From the NCBI RefSeq assembly GCF_022348165.1, contig NZ_JAKRFI010000006.1, positions 124,001 to 188,000 of the forward strand: a DNA stretch of 64,000 nt, in the 5' to 3' direction. The notes under the pieces were generated by a model. It was not told the DNA's origin and searched no databases. It saw only the letters and a program-made list of their open reading frames with translations. Below, one piece after another: positions 17,936-27,663 of the stretch. This DNA comes from Halomonas sp. McH1-25 (GTDB lineage: Bacteria > Pseudomonadota > Gammaproteobacteria > Pseudomonadales > Halomonadaceae). Every line of letters starts with the position of its first letter. Within the stretch, counting starts at the first letter, position 1. A program made the translations under genes and the position numbers.

Positions 17936-20854
17936 ATGGAAACCACTCTTTCTCCCGACAAGACGGCTGTGAACGTGACCGCGCCCAAGCGCCTGCGCGT
18001 CATCAAGCGAGGCGGTGACGTAGACGCGTTCGATCCCAGCAAGATTTCCGTGGCCATGACCAAAGCCTTCATCGCGGTCGAGGGCGACAATGCCGGCACT
18101 TCCTCGCGCATTCGCGACTTCGTGGCCCAAGCCACTGACCAGATTACCGACGCGTTTCAGCGCCGCATGCCGGACGGCGGTACCTTGCATATCGAAGACA
18201 TTCAGGATCAGGTCGAACTTGCCCTGATGCGCGCCGGCGAGCAGAAGGTCGCCCGCGCCTACGTGCTCTATCGTGAGGAGCATGCCCGCGCCCGCCAGGC
18301 CGCTGGCGGCGATATCGCCAAGCCGCACCCTACGCTCAACGTGACCCTGGCCGACGGTACCGTTCGTCCGCTGGATCTCGGCCGTATCGAGACGCTGGTA
18401 TTCGATGCCTGCGAAGGTCTGAGCAACGTCGATCCCCAGAAGATCGTCGACGACTCGCTGAAGAACCTCTATGACGGCGTGGCCATGGACGGCGTGGCCA
18501 CCGCGCTGATGATGACTGCGCGTACACTGGTCGAGAAGGATCCCAATTACACCTACGTCACCGCCCGCCTGCTGCAGGACAACCTGCGCCGCGAGGCGCT
18601 CTCCTTCCTGGGTATCGCCGACGAGGCCACCTTCGGCGACATGGCCGGCCTCTACAAGCCGGCCTTCCAGGCCTACATCGCCAAGGGCATCGAGTTCGAG
18701 CAGCTCGACCCGGCACTGGCCGAGTTCGACCTCGAGCGCCTGGGCGACGCCCTCGATCACACGCGCGACAACCAGTTCACCTACTTGGGCCTGCAGACGC
18801 TCTATGACCGCTACTTCATTCACCGCGACGACGTCCGCTACGAGTTGCCGCAGGTGATGTTCATGCGCGTCGCCATGGGTCTGGCGCTCAACGAAGACGA
18901 CCGCGAAGCGCGCGCCATCGAGTTCTACGAGCTGCTCTCCAGCTTCGACTACATGGCCTCCACGCCGACCCTGTTCAACGCCGGTACCGTACGCAGCCAG
19001 CTGTCCAGCTGCTACCTGACCACGGTGCCCGACGAGCTCGACGGCATCTACAGCGCGATCCGCGACAACGCCATGCTCTCCAAGTGGGCTGGCGGCCTGG
19101 GCAACGACTGGACGCCGGTGCGCGCGCTGGGCTCCTACATCAAGGGCACCAACGGCAAGAGCCAGGGCGTGGTGCCGTTCCTCAAGGTGGTCAACGACAC
19201 CGCCGTGGCCGTCAACCAGGGTGGCAAGCGCAAGGGCGCCGTCTGCGCCTACCTCGAGACCTGGCACCTGGATGTCGAGGAGTTCATCGAGCTGCGCAAG
19301 AACACCGGTGACGACCGCCGCCGTACCCACGACATGAACACCGCCAACTGGGTGCCGGACCTGTTCATGAAGCGCGTGTTCGACGACAAGGACTGGACGC
19401 TGTTCTCGCCGTCCACCTGTCCGGATCTGCACGACCTGTACGGCGTGGCCTTCGAGAAGCGCTACGAAGAGTACGAAGCGATGACCTACACCGGTCAGCT
19501 CAAGCTCTTCAAGCGCGTCAAGGCTAAGGACCTGTGGCGCAAGATGCTGTCGATGCTGTTCGAGACCGGCCACCCATGGATCACCTTCAAGGATCCGTGC
19601 AACCTGCGTAGCCCGCAGCAGCACGCCGGTGTGGTTCACAGCTCGAATCTGTGCACCGAGATCACCCTCAACACCTCGGTCGACGAGATCGCGGTGTGCA
19701 ACCTGGGCTCGGTCAACCTGGCGCAGCACGTAGTCGACGGTGAACTGGATGCCGACAAGTTGAAGAAGACCGTGCGTACCGCCGTGCGCATGCTCGATAA
19801 CGTCATCGACATCAACTACTACGCGGTGCCGCAGGCCAAGAACTCCAACTTCAAGCACCGGCCGGTGGGGCTCGGCATCATGGGCTTCCAGGATGCGCTG
19901 TACAAGCACGGCATCGCCTACGCCTCCGAGGACGCCGTGACCTTCGCCGACCGTTCCATGGAGCTGGTCAGCTATCATGCCATCGAGGCCTCCTCGGACT
20001 TGGCCGCCGAGCGCGGCAAGTACCAGAGCTACGACGGCTCATTGTGGAGCCAGGGCATTCTGCCGGTCGATTCCATCGAGAAGCTCAAGGCCGAGCGTGG
20101 CGCCGACTACATCGAGGTCGACACGTCCACCAGCCTCGACTGGGACCGCATCCGCGACAAGGTCTCCGGCCAGGGCATGCGCAACTCCAACGTGATGGCG
20201 ATCGCGCCCACCGCGACGATCTCCAACATCTGCGGCGTGTCGCAGTCCATCGAGCCGACCTACCAGAACCTCTATGTGAAGTCGAACCTCTCCGGCGAGT
20301 TCACCGTGGTCAACGCCTACATGGTCAACGACCTCAAGGAGCGCGGCCTGTGGGACGAGGTCATGATCAACGACCTCAAGTATTACGACGGTTCCCTGCA
20401 GCCCATCGATCGCGTCCCGGAGGATCTCAAGGCACGCTACGCCACCGCCTTCGAGGTCGAGCCCAAGTGGCTGGTCGAAGCCGCCGCACGCCGCCAGAAA
20501 TGGATCGACCAGGCCCAGTCGCTGAACCTGTACATCGCCGGTGTCTCGGGCAAGAAGCTCGACGTCACCTATCGCATGGCCTGGTTCCGCGGCCTGAAGA
20601 CCACCTACTACCTGCGCGCCCTGGGCGCGACTTCGGTCGAGAAGTCCACCGTCGACCGCGGCAAGCTCAACGCCGTGAGCAACGACAGCGCGCCGAGCCA
20701 GCCCCCTGTGCCCAAGCCGGACGCTGCACCACAGGCCGAGGCTCCGCGCGAAGCACGCGGCATCGACGACTTCCTGACCGGCAAAGGCGGCAGCGGCTCA
20801 CGTGCCCCTTCGGCCGGGGAAATCGATGATCTGGGCTGCGAGGCCTGCCAGTAA
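17936..20854 (+). CDS. nrdA: ribonucleoside-diphosphate reductase, alpha subunit (class Ia)
   Basis: Catalytic and regulatory subunit that reduces ribonucleoside diphosphates to deoxy forms. From ATG 17936 it is 972 residues, longer than E. coli NrdA (761), because two ATP-cone-like domains precede the catalytic barrel ([18 protein letters not shown] at about 22, and a second from about 125), as in Pseudomonas. The radical and redox residues are visible: Cys of QLSSCYL, the N-x-C-x-E set in NLCTEI, Cys of VCNLGSVNL, and the swivelling C-terminal pair in CEACQ. A Pro/Ala-rich linker precedes that tail. The upstream ATG at 17819 is open in frame but less likely. nrdB follows. Confidence 0.97.
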   Translation: METTLSPDKTAVNVTAPKRLRVIKRGGDVDAFDPSKISVAMTKAFIAVEGDNAGTSSRIRDFVAQATDQITDAFQRRMPDGGTLHIEDIQDQVELALMRAGEQKVARAYVLYREEHARARQAAGGDIAKPHPTLNVTLADGTVRPLDLGRIETLVFDACEGLSNVDPQKIVDDSLKNLYDGVAMDGVATALMMTARTLVEKDPNYTYVTARLLQDNLRREALSFLGIADEATFGDMAGLYKPAFQAYIAKGIEFEQLDPALAEFDLERLGDALDHTRDNQFTYLGLQTLYDRYFIHRDDVRYELPQVMFMRVAMGLALNEDDREARAIEFYELLSSFDYMASTPTLFNAGTVRSQLSSCYLTTVPDELDGIYSAIRDNAMLSKWAGGLGNDWTPVRALGSYIKGTNGKSQGVVPFLKVVNDTAVAVNQGGKRKGAVCAYLETWHLDVEEFIELRKNTGDDRRRTHDMNTANWVPDLFMKRVFDDKDWTLFSPSTCPDLHDLYGVAFEKRYEEYEAMTYTGQLKLFKRVKAKDLWRKMLSMLFETGHPWITFKDPCNLRSPQQHAGVVHSSNLCTEITLNTSVDEIAVCNLGSVNLAQHVVDGELDADKLKKTVRTAVRMLDNVIDINYYAVPQAKNSNFKHRPVGLGIMGFQDALYKHGIAYASEDAVTFADRSMELVSYHAIEASSDLAAERGKYQSYDGSLWSQGILPVDSIEKLKAERGADYIEVDTSTSLDWDRIRDKVSGQGMRNSNVMAIAPTATISNICGVSQSIEPTYQNLYVKSNLSGEFTVVNAYMVNDLKERGLWDEVMINDLKYYDGSLQPIDRVPEDLKARYATAFEVEPKWLVEAAARRQKWIDQAQSLNLYIAGVSGKKLDVTYRMAWFRGLKTTYYLRALGATSVEKSTVDRGKLNAVSNDSAPSQPPVPKPDAAPQAEAPREARGIDDFLTGKGGSGSRAPSAGEIDDLGCEACQ

Positions 20855-20927
20855 CCGCATACGTGTGACGAAAAATTTCTGGTCCGGGCATAGCGCTCAG
20901 GACCACAGCCAGATAAAGGTGATGCCC

Positions 20928-22178
20928 ATGCTGAACTGGGACGATTTCCACGAAGACGAGAACGCGACCGCCCCGGCCGCGGAGAAGCCGGCCCCACAGG
21001 CCGACGCCAAGCCGGCCGCTCAGCCTGAACCTGAGCCCGAGGCAGTCCGTGAAAGCGCCGGCACCTACAAGGTCGCCGACAGCGACCGCCTGGCGCGGGC
21101 CCGCAAGTCGCTGGAAGAACTCGATGTTGCCGCCGGTCTCGAGGAGCTCGAGATGGGCGCGGCGCGTATCGAGGTCGACGACAAGCAGATGATCAATGCC
21201 CGCGCCGACCTCAACCAGCTCGTGCCCTTCAAGTACGAGTGGGCATGGCAGAAGTACCTGGACGGCAGCGCCAACCACTGGATGCCCCAGGAAGTGAACA
21301 TGAACGCCGACATCGCCCTGTGGAAAAGCCAGGACGGCCTGACCCCGGACGAGCGTCGCATCGTCGAGCGTTCACTGGGCTACTTCTCGACGGCCGACTC
21401 GCTGGTCGCCAACAACCTGGTGCTGGCACTCTACCGCCTGATCACCAACCCCGAATGTCGCCAGTACCTGCTGCGTCAGGCCTTCGAGGAAGCGATCCAT
21501 ACCCACGCCTATCAGTACTGCGTGGAATCGCTGGGCATGGACGAGGGCGAAGTCTTCAACATGTACCGCGAAGTTCCCTCGGTCGCCGCCAAGTCCGCCT
21601 GGAGTCTCAAGCACACCCAGTCGCTGGCCCGCCCGGACTTCCAGACCGGCACCCCCGAGACCGACCAGGAACTGCTGCGCAACCTGGTGGCGTTCTACTG
21701 CGTTACCGAAGGCATCTTCTTCTATTGCGGCTTCAGCCAGATCCTGTCCATGGGCCGGCGCAACAAGATGACCGGCGTCGCCGAGCAGTTCCAGTACATC
21801 CTGCGCGACGAGTCCATGCACCTGAACTTCGGCATCGACATGATCAACCAGATCAAGATCGAGAATCCGCACCTGTGGACGGCGGAATTCCAGGACGAAG
21901 TGACCCAGATGATCATCGAGGGCACCGAACTCGAGATCGCCTACGCACGCGACACCATGCCACGCGGCGTACTGGGCATGAACGCCGCGATCATGGAGGA
22001 ATACCTGCACTTCATCTGCAACCGCCGCCTGGCGCAGATCGGCCTGAAGGAGCAGTACCCCGGCGCACAGAATCCCTTCCCGTGGATGAGCGAGATCATC
22101 GACCTGCGCAAGGAAAAGAACTTCTTCGAGACGCGCGTCACCGAATACCAGGTTGGTGGCGCGCTGAGCTGGGACTGA
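20928..22178 (+). CDS. nrdB: ribonucleoside-diphosphate reductase, beta subunit (class Ia)
   Basis: Radical-generating di-iron subunit of 416 residues, partner of NrdA 73 bases upstream. Iron-ligand regions are seen in [20 protein letters not shown] and [14 protein letters not shown], and the C-terminus [12 protein letters not shown] is the tail that docks on NrdA. The first ~45 residues are an acidic, Ala/Pro/Glu-rich extension. ATG 20928 is preferred (AAGGTG at good spacing) over ATG 20922. A strong terminator follows 32 bases after the stop. Confidence 0.97.
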   Translation: MLNWDDFHEDENATAPAAEKPAPQADAKPAAQPEPEPEAVRESAGTYKVADSDRLARARKSLEELDVAAGLEELEMGAARIEVDDKQMINARADLNQLVPFKYEWAWQKYLDGSANHWMPQEVNMNADIALWKSQDGLTPDERRIVERSLGYFSTADSLVANNLVLALYRLITNPECRQYLLRQAFEEAIHTHAYQYCVESLGMDEGEVFNMYREVPSVAAKSAWSLKHTQSLARPDFQTGTPETDQELLRNLVAFYCVTEGIFFYCGFSQILSMGRRNKMTGVAEQFQYILRDESMHLNFGIDMINQIKIENPHLWTAEFQDEVTQMIIEGTELEIAYARDTMPRGVLGMNAAIMEEYLHFICNRRLAQIGLKEQYPGAQNPFPWMSEIIDLRKEKNFFETRVTEYQVGGALSWD

Positions 22179-22210
22179 TAGTCCGGCCAGCCGACGCTCT
22201 GGTGACTCTA

Positions 22211-22234
22211 AAGCCCCGCTCAGCGGGGCTTTTC
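22211..22234 (+). terminator. rho-independent terminator of nrdAB
   Basis: AAGCCCCGCT (22211-22220) pairs with AGCGGGGCTT (22222-22231) and is followed by TTT. It closes the nrdAB operon. Confidence 0.9.
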
Positions 22235-22252
22235 TGGCTTGATGGGTATCTC

Positions 22253-22672
22253 ATGGATACGAAGCGCGTCATTGTCATTTCGGCTGCAATCGTCCTTGAC
22301 GACCAGCACCGACTGCTGCTGGTGCGCAAGCAGGACAGCGATTATTTCATGCAGCCCGGCGGAAAGATCGATGCAGGCGAGACACCGGAGCGTGCCTTGC
22401 ACCGCGAGTTGCGAGAGGAGCTGAGCGTGACGTTGCGCTCGGTGCAGTATATCGGGACCTATCGAGCGCCTGCGGCAAACGAAGCCGATCACGTCGTGTG
22501 TGCGGAACTGTTCTGGGCCATGCTCGAGGGCAATGTCCGCATCGCGGCCGAGATCGAGGAGTCCCGCTGGGTCTCTCGGGAGGACGCGGGCCGATTGCGA
22601 TTGGCGCCGCTGACCAGGGATGTGGTGCTGCCCTTGGTCGGCCAGCGCATCGCCTCGTCATCTTGCACCTAG
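22253..22672 (+). CDS. Nudix hydrolase (MutT-like)
   Basis: Cytoplasmic phosphohydrolase of 139 residues acting on a nucleoside diphosphate linked to another group; the substrate is not predictable. The Nudix box GX5EX7REUXEEXGU is complete in its key residues: GKIDAGETPERALHRELREE. Flanks SAAIVLDDQHRLLLVRKQD and ESRWVSREDAGRL are typical. The ATG at 22253 has only a weak ribosome site, and the gene starts 19 bases after the nrdAB terminator, so its promoter must overlap the terminator or the end of nrdB, or it depends on readthrough. Confidence 0.88.
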   Translation: MDTKRVIVISAAIVLDDQHRLLLVRKQDSDYFMQPGGKIDAGETPERALHRELREELSVTLRSVQYIGTYRAPAANEADHVVCAELFWAMLEGNVRIAAEIEESRWVSREDAGRLRLAPLTRDVVLPLVGQRIASSSCT

Positions 22673-22819
22673 CGTTACCGTCCACGGGATTTTCCTGCCT
22701 CAGCAAAACGGCCTTCGGCAGAACGCCACCCAGCGTATGCTAGCCTGCATTGCATCAATACTTCATCACGGCCTCCTCGAGGCCAGGCAATGACCACGGA
22801 TGAACGCCAAGGAGAGTGC

Positions 22820-24253
22820 ATGGAATCGCAGATGGAGTCCTACGAATGCCTCACCGCTACCGAGCTCCTCGTCCGGCTGCAGCGCTCCGATGTCACGGCG
22901 GTCGAACTGGCCGAGTCGGCACTGCAGCGCATCGAGGCACTGGACGACAAGGTCAATGCGTTTCGGCAGATCGACCGTGACATGACGCTGGAAATGGCCC
23001 ATGCCGCCGACGAGCGCTACCGCGCCTGGCAGACCATGGGCCTGCTCGACGGGCTCCCGGTGGCGGTCAAGGATGCCTTCGACCAGATTGGCTGGGCGAC
23101 ACGCGACGGTTCGCGACTCACCGACGACAGCCCGGTCGGCCACGATGCGCCCACCGTTGCCGCCTGCCGCCGTCATGGCTTCGTACCGGTCGGCAAGACC
23201 AACATGCCGGAGTTCGGCTGGAAAGCCGTCACCGACTCGCCGTTGACCGGTATCACACGCAACCCCTGGAACCTGGACAAGACGCCGGGCGGCTCCAGCG
23301 GCGGCAGTGCCGCCGCCGTGGCCATGGGAGTAGCGCCGCTGGCCCTGGCCGCGGATTCCGGCGGCTCCACCCGGATTCCCGCCAGCTTCTGCGGCGTGGT
23401 GGGCTTCAAGCCGACCCATGGCCGCTCCCCGATGCACCCAGGCAGCCACTACGGCAAGCTTTCCCAGCCCGGGCCAATTGCACGTACCGTGCGCGATGCG
23501 GCGCTACTGCTCGATGTGATGACCGAGTCCGACCCCAGCGATCCCCGGCTGCAGGCCAACCAGCCGCGTTACCGGGACGTGCTGGACGGTGGCGTTCGGG
23601 GCCTGCGCATCGCCTACAGCCCCAGCCTGGGGCTGGATGTGGACGTCGATCCCGAAATCGCCGCTGCGGTAAAGCACGTCGCCGACAAGCTCGAGCAGTT
23701 AGGTGCGCGTGTGGTGCGTGCCGATCCGGACATCGGCGAGCTTCGCGAGACCTACCAAAGGCTGTTCTTCACGACCGGGGCACAGATGATCCAGGGCTAC
23801 GACGATGCCGCACGGGAAAGCCTGGACCCCGGCATGCGTGAGGTGGCCGAGCAATACGCCAGGCTCACTGCACTGGAGTATCTGGAAGCGGACAACGCCC
23901 GGGTCGAACTCATGCATCGCATGAGCTTCTTCCATCAGGATTGCGATCTGGTTCTCTGCCCCACTGCCCCGGTACGCCCTTTCGAGGCCGGGCGCGAGGT
24001 CCCCGAAGGCTGGCCACAGACACGTTGGACCAGTTGGGCGCCGTTCACCTGGCCATGGAACATGGCCGGCCAGCCGGCCATCAGCGTGCCCTGCGGCTTC
24101 ACCGGGGACGGACTGCCAATCGGCGCCCAGCTCATCGGCGCCCGCCACAACGATGCGTTGGTGCTGCGTGCCGCGCAGGCGTTCCAGCAGGTACTGCCGC
24201 TGACCCACGTACGGCCGCCACTGGTCGAGGACGGCCTCCAGCCCCAAGCCTAG
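22820..24253 (+). CDS. amidase signature family protein
   Basis: Hydrolyses an amide bond with a Ser-cisSer-Lys triad. The 477-residue protein has the Lys in LPVAVKDAFDQ, and the signature TPGGSSGGSAAAVAMG followed by DSGGSTRIPASFCGVVG, which carry the cis-Ser and nucleophile Ser. It is a stand-alone amidase, not GatA, since no gatB or gatC is nearby. The substrate is unknown. The ATG at 22820 follows AAGGAG; an upstream in-frame ATG at 22790 lacks one. Its TAG stop interlocks with the stop of the convergent EctA-like gene in CTAG. Confidence 0.87.
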   Translation: MESQMESYECLTATELLVRLQRSDVTAVELAESALQRIEALDDKVNAFRQIDRDMTLEMAHAADERYRAWQTMGLLDGLPVAVKDAFDQIGWATRDGSRLTDDSPVGHDAPTVAACRRHGFVPVGKTNMPEFGWKAVTDSPLTGITRNPWNLDKTPGGSSGGSAAAVAMGVAPLALAADSGGSTRIPASFCGVVGFKPTHGRSPMHPGSHYGKLSQPGPIARTVRDAALLLDVMTESDPSDPRLQANQPRYRDVLDGGVRGLRIAYSPSLGLDVDVDPEIAAAVKHVADKLEQLGARVVRADPDIGELRETYQRLFFTTGAQMIQGYDDAARESLDPGMREVAEQYARLTALEYLEADNARVELMHRMSFFHQDCDLVLCPTAPVRPFEAGREVPEGWPQTRWTSWAPFTWPWNMAGQPAISVPCGFTGDGLPIGAQLIGARHNDALVLRAAQAFQQVLPLTHVRPPLVEDGLQPQA

Positions 24254-24777
24254 CGAGCCAGGGCCGGCGTTGACAGCGGATGAATGCGCAGCAGGTCCTC
24301 GGCCAGGGTATTGTCGGCGCCGAAGACCTCGGGTGGATAATAGCCGCGATAACGGTCGAGATGCGCCCCCTCGGCCCTGGCGAGGGACTCGAACATGGCC
24401 CGGGACGCCGAGTTGGTCGTGCTGACCGTGGCCTCCAGCGTGGCGACATAATGGCAGACAGGACGCGCGAGGATGTGTTGTATCATGCGCACCGGCAATT
24501 TCTGGCCGCGGCCATGTTCATGGACGCCGATCTGCCAGAGAAAGTAGGTGTCGGGCTGCTTCGGATGAAGATATCCGGTCACGAACGCGACCAGCTCGCC
24601 CTGCGTCTCGGCGACCGCACAGGTCTCGGCGAAGTGGGTACAATGCAGCAGGTTGCAATAGACCGAATTCTCGGCCAATGGCGGTATGCGACGCACCAGA
24701 TCATGCAAGGATGCGCTATCTTCCAGTGTCGGCTGTCTGATTGTCACCCCATGCCCGGCATGGCGAAGCGAGGCCAT
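24250..24777 (-). CDS. EctA-like diaminobutyrate acetyltransferase (GNAT), solitary
   Basis: A 175-residue GNAT acetyltransferase that resembles EctA, the enzyme that acetylates L-2,4-diaminobutyrate in ectoine synthesis. EctA-like stretches are IPPLAENSVYCNLLHCTHFAE, TCAVAE, FVTGYLHPKQPDTYFLWQIG and the acetyl-CoA loop HEHGRG. However, ectB (aminotransferase) and ectC (ectoine synthase) are absent next to it: its neighbours are an amidase and gnd. It could be a second EctA, or a paralogue acting on another diamine or amino acid. The ATG has a strong GGGAGGAG. It ends against the amidase gene in a shared CTAG. Confidence 0.78.
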   Translation of the reverse strand: MASLRHAGHGVTIRQPTLEDSASLHDLVRRIPPLAENSVYCNLLHCTHFAETCAVAETQGELVAFVTGYLHPKQPDTYFLWQIGVHEHGRGQKLPVRMIQHILARPVCHYVATLEATVSTTNSASRAMFESLARAEGAHLDRYRGYYPPEVFGADNTLAEDLLRIHPLSTPALAR

Positions 24778-24928
24778 TGCACTCCTCCCTGAGTTCGTCG
24801 TGGCTCGCCAGCGACGATAGCAGAGGCGTTCATTGATTTCACGAGACGCTTCGCGCAGAGTGTCGCCGCAACTCGCCAGCCGGCCTGGATCCCAAATCCC
24901 ACTGTTCTAGATTGTAAAAGGTACATAC

Positions 24929-25906
24929 ATGCAACTCGGTATCATCGGACTCGGTCGCATGGGCGGCAACATCGCTCGCCGCCTGATGCGTGACGGTCAC
25001 GAGATCGTCGCCTACGACCGCAGCCACGAGACGGCTGTCGCTCTGGCCGACGACGGCGCCACCCACGCTGCCAGTCTCGAAGCGCTGGTGGAAAGCCTGG
25101 CGGCGCCACGTGCCGTGTGGGTCATGCTGCCCGCCGGCGCCCCGACCGAGGACACCATCGCTGCCCTGGCCGAGCTGATGGACGCGGACGACATCGTCAT
25201 CGACGGCGGCAACACTTTCTATAAAGACGACATCCGGCGCGCCAAGACGCTGCGCCAGCAAGGCCTGCATTATGTGGACGTCGGTACCTCCGGCGGCGTA
25301 TGGGGGTTGGAGCGCGGTTACTGCATGATGATCGGTGCCGAAGACGAGACCTTTGCACGCCTCGAACCGCTGTTCGAGACACTGGCACCGGGCTACGGCA
25401 GCATTGAGCGTACCCAGGGTCGCAATGCCCCCGACGACCGCGCCGAGCGCGGCTATATCCATGCCGGCCCGGTAGGTGCCGGGCACTTCGTCAAGATGAT
25501 TCACAACGGTATCGAGTACGGGCTGATGCAGGCCTACGCCGAAGGCTTCGATCTGATGAAGACCAAGTCGTCGCCCGATTTGCCGGAAGACGAACGCTTC
25601 GATCTCAACCTGGCCGACATCGCCGAAGTGTGGCGGCGCGGCAGTGTCGTCTCGTCATGGCTGCTGGACCTGACCGCCCAGGCGCTGGCCGGCGACTCCC
25701 GCCTGGACGACTACACCGGAGCAGTCGCCGACAGTGGCGAAGGCCGCTGGACCATCGACGCAGCCGTCGAGCAAGGCGTACCGACCCCGGTGCTCGCCAG
25801 CGCACTTTTCGCGCGTTTCCGCTCGCGGCAGGAAAACACCTATGCCGACCGTCTGTTGTCGGCGATGCGCTTCGGCTTTGGCGGCCACGTCGAACCGCCC
25901 AAGTAA
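24929..25906 (+). CDS. gnd: 6-phosphogluconate dehydrogenase, decarboxylating, short form
   Basis: Oxidises 6-phosphogluconate to ribulose 5-phosphate and CO2 in the pentose phosphate pathway. At 325 residues it belongs to the short GndA-like class (the long form is ~470). Features are the N-terminal Rossmann motif [35 protein letters not shown], and the catalytic region [20 protein letters not shown] with Lys and Asn. The ATG follows AAAAGG. NAD versus NADP preference is not certain. It diverges from the EctA-like gene. Confidence 0.93.
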   Translation: MQLGIIGLGRMGGNIARRLMRDGHEIVAYDRSHETAVALADDGATHAASLEALVESLAAPRAVWVMLPAGAPTEDTIAALAELMDADDIVIDGGNTFYKDDIRRAKTLRQQGLHYVDVGTSGGVWGLERGYCMMIGAEDETFARLEPLFETLAPGYGSIERTQGRNAPDDRAERGYIHAGPVGAGHFVKMIHNGIEYGLMQAYAEGFDLMKTKSSPDLPEDERFDLNLADIAEVWRRGSVVSSWLLDLTAQALAGDSRLDDYTGAVADSGEGRWTIDAAVEQGVPTPVLASALFARFRSRQENTYADRLLSAMRFGFGGHVEPPK

Positions 25907-25917
25907 AAGTCCAAACG

Positions 25918-25949
25918 TTCCGGGCCATGCCACAAGACATGGCCCGGAA
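25918..25949. terminator. hairpin terminator between gnd and a convergent gene
   Basis: TTCCGGGCCATG (25918-25929) pairs perfectly with CATGGCCCGGAA (25938-25949) across an eight-base loop. It lies between the 3' ends of gnd and the DUF202 gene. T-runs are weak on both sides. Confidence 0.65.
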
Positions 25950-25955
25950 GCGACG

Positions 25956-26342
25956 TCACTGGCCGTTCATCTGCCACAGGGCCAACAGGGCGAACAGCGA
26001 TGCCAGCGTAAGCATGACGCTCAGGCCGGCACTCATCGGGAACGGCAGATGGGGTATTTCCGAGCGTGGCAGCCACTTTTGCAACTGCCGCAGCCGCCAG
26101 GTGGCGATCACGAAGCAGAAGATGCTGAACGTGACCAACAGGAAAGTAATGATGCGAGTTTCCCAATCGTTGAGTACGTCGGCCATGAAGCGCATGACCG
26201 CGAGCCCGGCAATCAGCGCGGCGCAACCGGTTCGCAGCCACGACGCATAGGTACGCTCGCTGGCCAGCACGGTCTGATCGGAAGCGAGTTGTACCGTTTT
26301 CGAAGCTTCCTTGACGGTTTCGGTTTCCTTGTCCTGAGTCAT
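25956..26342 (-). CDS. DUF202 family inner-membrane protein
   Basis: A 128-residue membrane protein. A charged N-terminal tail (about 30 residues) leads to LASERTYASWLRTGCAALIAG, the typical DUF202/YidH signature, with three transmembrane helices (about 39-57, 66-84, 103-122). Function is unknown in the family. The ATG at 26342 has AAGGA 11 bases upstream; a further 15-codon extension to ATG 26387 is possible but less likely. The telA gene lies 90 bases upstream on the same strand. Confidence 0.75.
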   Translation of the reverse strand: MTQDKETETVKEASKTVQLASDQTVLASERTYASWLRTGCAALIAGLAVMRFMADVLNDWETRIITFLLVTFSIFCFVIATWRLRQLQKWLPRSEIPHLPFPMSAGLSVMLTLASLFALLALWQMNGQ

Positions 26343-26431
26343 GAAGTTCGCAATCCTTCCATCGCTTCGCTTTCCGTCGTCAGGCATCCTGCCTGCTGAA
26401 CTCAGTGTAACCGTGATTTAAGCAAGGGAGC

Positions 26432-27613
26432 CTACACGGCCCCCTGCGTCTGCGCATCGTTGCCCTTGTCCATACGATGGATGGCCTCGTCGCCGCGCCG
26501 GGCCAGGGTGTCCAGTCGATCGATCTGGGCATCCAGCTTGGGCAGTGCCTCGCGGCGATAGCGGGAAACGTCGTCGATGGCCGCCAGTACGTCCTGGAAC
26601 GCCTGCTCGAGCTTCTGCATGTCGAGCATCGCCGAAGACGAGCGGTTCTGGATATCCACGCCCTGTCCACGCAGCGCCTTGGCGGTACCGGCGATCATGT
26701 CGGAGGTTGCGGTGTTGATCGCCTCGACCCGGTCGAGGACCAGCCGCTGGTTGGCCAGCGCCATGGCTACCGTCACCGCCACCGAGAGTGCCGAGACGGT
26801 AACGTTGATGGCGCGGTCGACGCCGCGTATCAACTCGCGATTGTTGCGAATGACCACTTCCAGCGCCAGTACGCCCTGCTGACTGACGGTCAGTTGCTGC
26901 TGGAGGTCGACGATACGCTGGCGCAGCGGGAACAGCAGTTCCTCCTCGATGAAAGCGCGCTGCGGATCGTTTTCATCGAGTGCGGCGATGCGTCGCTCAA
27001 GGCGCTCGTCGATCAGCCGCCCCAGTTCGACCTGACCACGCAACTGCACGAGCGTGTCGTGCAGAGCGTCCTGATCGTCGCTGAGTGTCAGATTGTCCCG
27101 GCGCAACATGTCACGCCCGCTCTCGAGATCCTGGATGATGGCATCCAACGCCTGCTGGGCGCTTTCGTACTTGCGGAAGTAGCGCTGCAGGCTGCTGCCG
27201 ACACCGGGAATGCGCGCCAGCACGCGATCGAGCCCGCCCCGCGACAGCGAATGGCGGTTGGGGTCGAGGCTCTGCATGCGCCCGCGTAGGTTGGTCAGGG
27301 CCTGAGCGACTGGACCGCCCTCGTCGCCCTGGTGGGCGAGCTTGCGCATGGGCGTCTTGAGCATCTCGCTCTGGTGGGCGGCCTTGCGCTGCACCTCGAT
27401 ACCCATTTCATCCACGGCCCGGCGCTGCGCCTCAGTCGAGGTTCCAGTCCCCTCATTTCTCAGCACCCTGTCGACGAAGGCATCGGCCTGGGCTGACAAA
27501 TCGGCTGTCTCGTCGCGGCCGGCGCCGCGGTCATGTTCGAGTTGCCGCTCGATCTGCTCGACCGGCGGCAGAGCCAGCGGTTTGTCGGGGCGGTTTTCCC
27601 GCGTATTGCTCAT
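26432..27613 (-). CDS. TelA/YaaN family toxic-anion-resistance protein
   Basis: Helical, mainly cytoplasmic protein of 393 residues in the TelA family, named for tellurite resistance. Recognisable stretches are SLSRGGLDRVLARIPGVG, RYFRKYESAQQALDAIIQDL, ESGRDMLRRDNLTL and LALEVVIRNNRELIRGVDRA, with long coiled-coil segments. Family members are linked to tellurite and envelope-stress tolerance; the mechanism is unknown. The ATG has GGGGAG upstream. The gene 50 bases upstream encodes an XpaC-like membrane protein; telA and xpaC homologues also pair in Bacillus (yaaN-xpaC), which supports both calls. Confidence 0.88.
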   Translation of the reverse strand: MSNTRENRPDKPLALPPVEQIERQLEHDRGAGRDETADLSAQADAFVDRVLRNEGTGTSTEAQRRAVDEMGIEVQRKAAHQSEMLKTPMRKLAHQGDEGGPVAQALTNLRGRMQSLDPNRHSLSRGGLDRVLARIPGVGSSLQRYFRKYESAQQALDAIIQDLESGRDMLRRDNLTLSDDQDALHDTLVQLRGQVELGRLIDERLERRIAALDENDPQRAFIEEELLFPLRQRIVDLQQQLTVSQQGVLALEVVIRNNRELIRGVDRAINVTVSALSVAVTVAMALANQRLVLDRVEAINTATSDMIAGTAKALRGQGVDIQNRSSSAMLDMQKLEQAFQDVLAAIDDVSRYRREALPKLDAQIDRLDTLARRGDEAIHRMDKGNDAQTQGAV

Positions 27614-27663
27614 CGGCTCGCTCCCCTGTGTGCCAATATCATTGGCGTTTTCCGGCTCATGTA

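Noticed and set aside
17900-19978. 692-codon open frame on the minus strand inside nrdA
   Set aside because: It is a shadow of the GC-rich, strongly biased nrdA codons: Val/Leu/Gly/His-rich with no domain, no ribosome site and no sensible neighbours.
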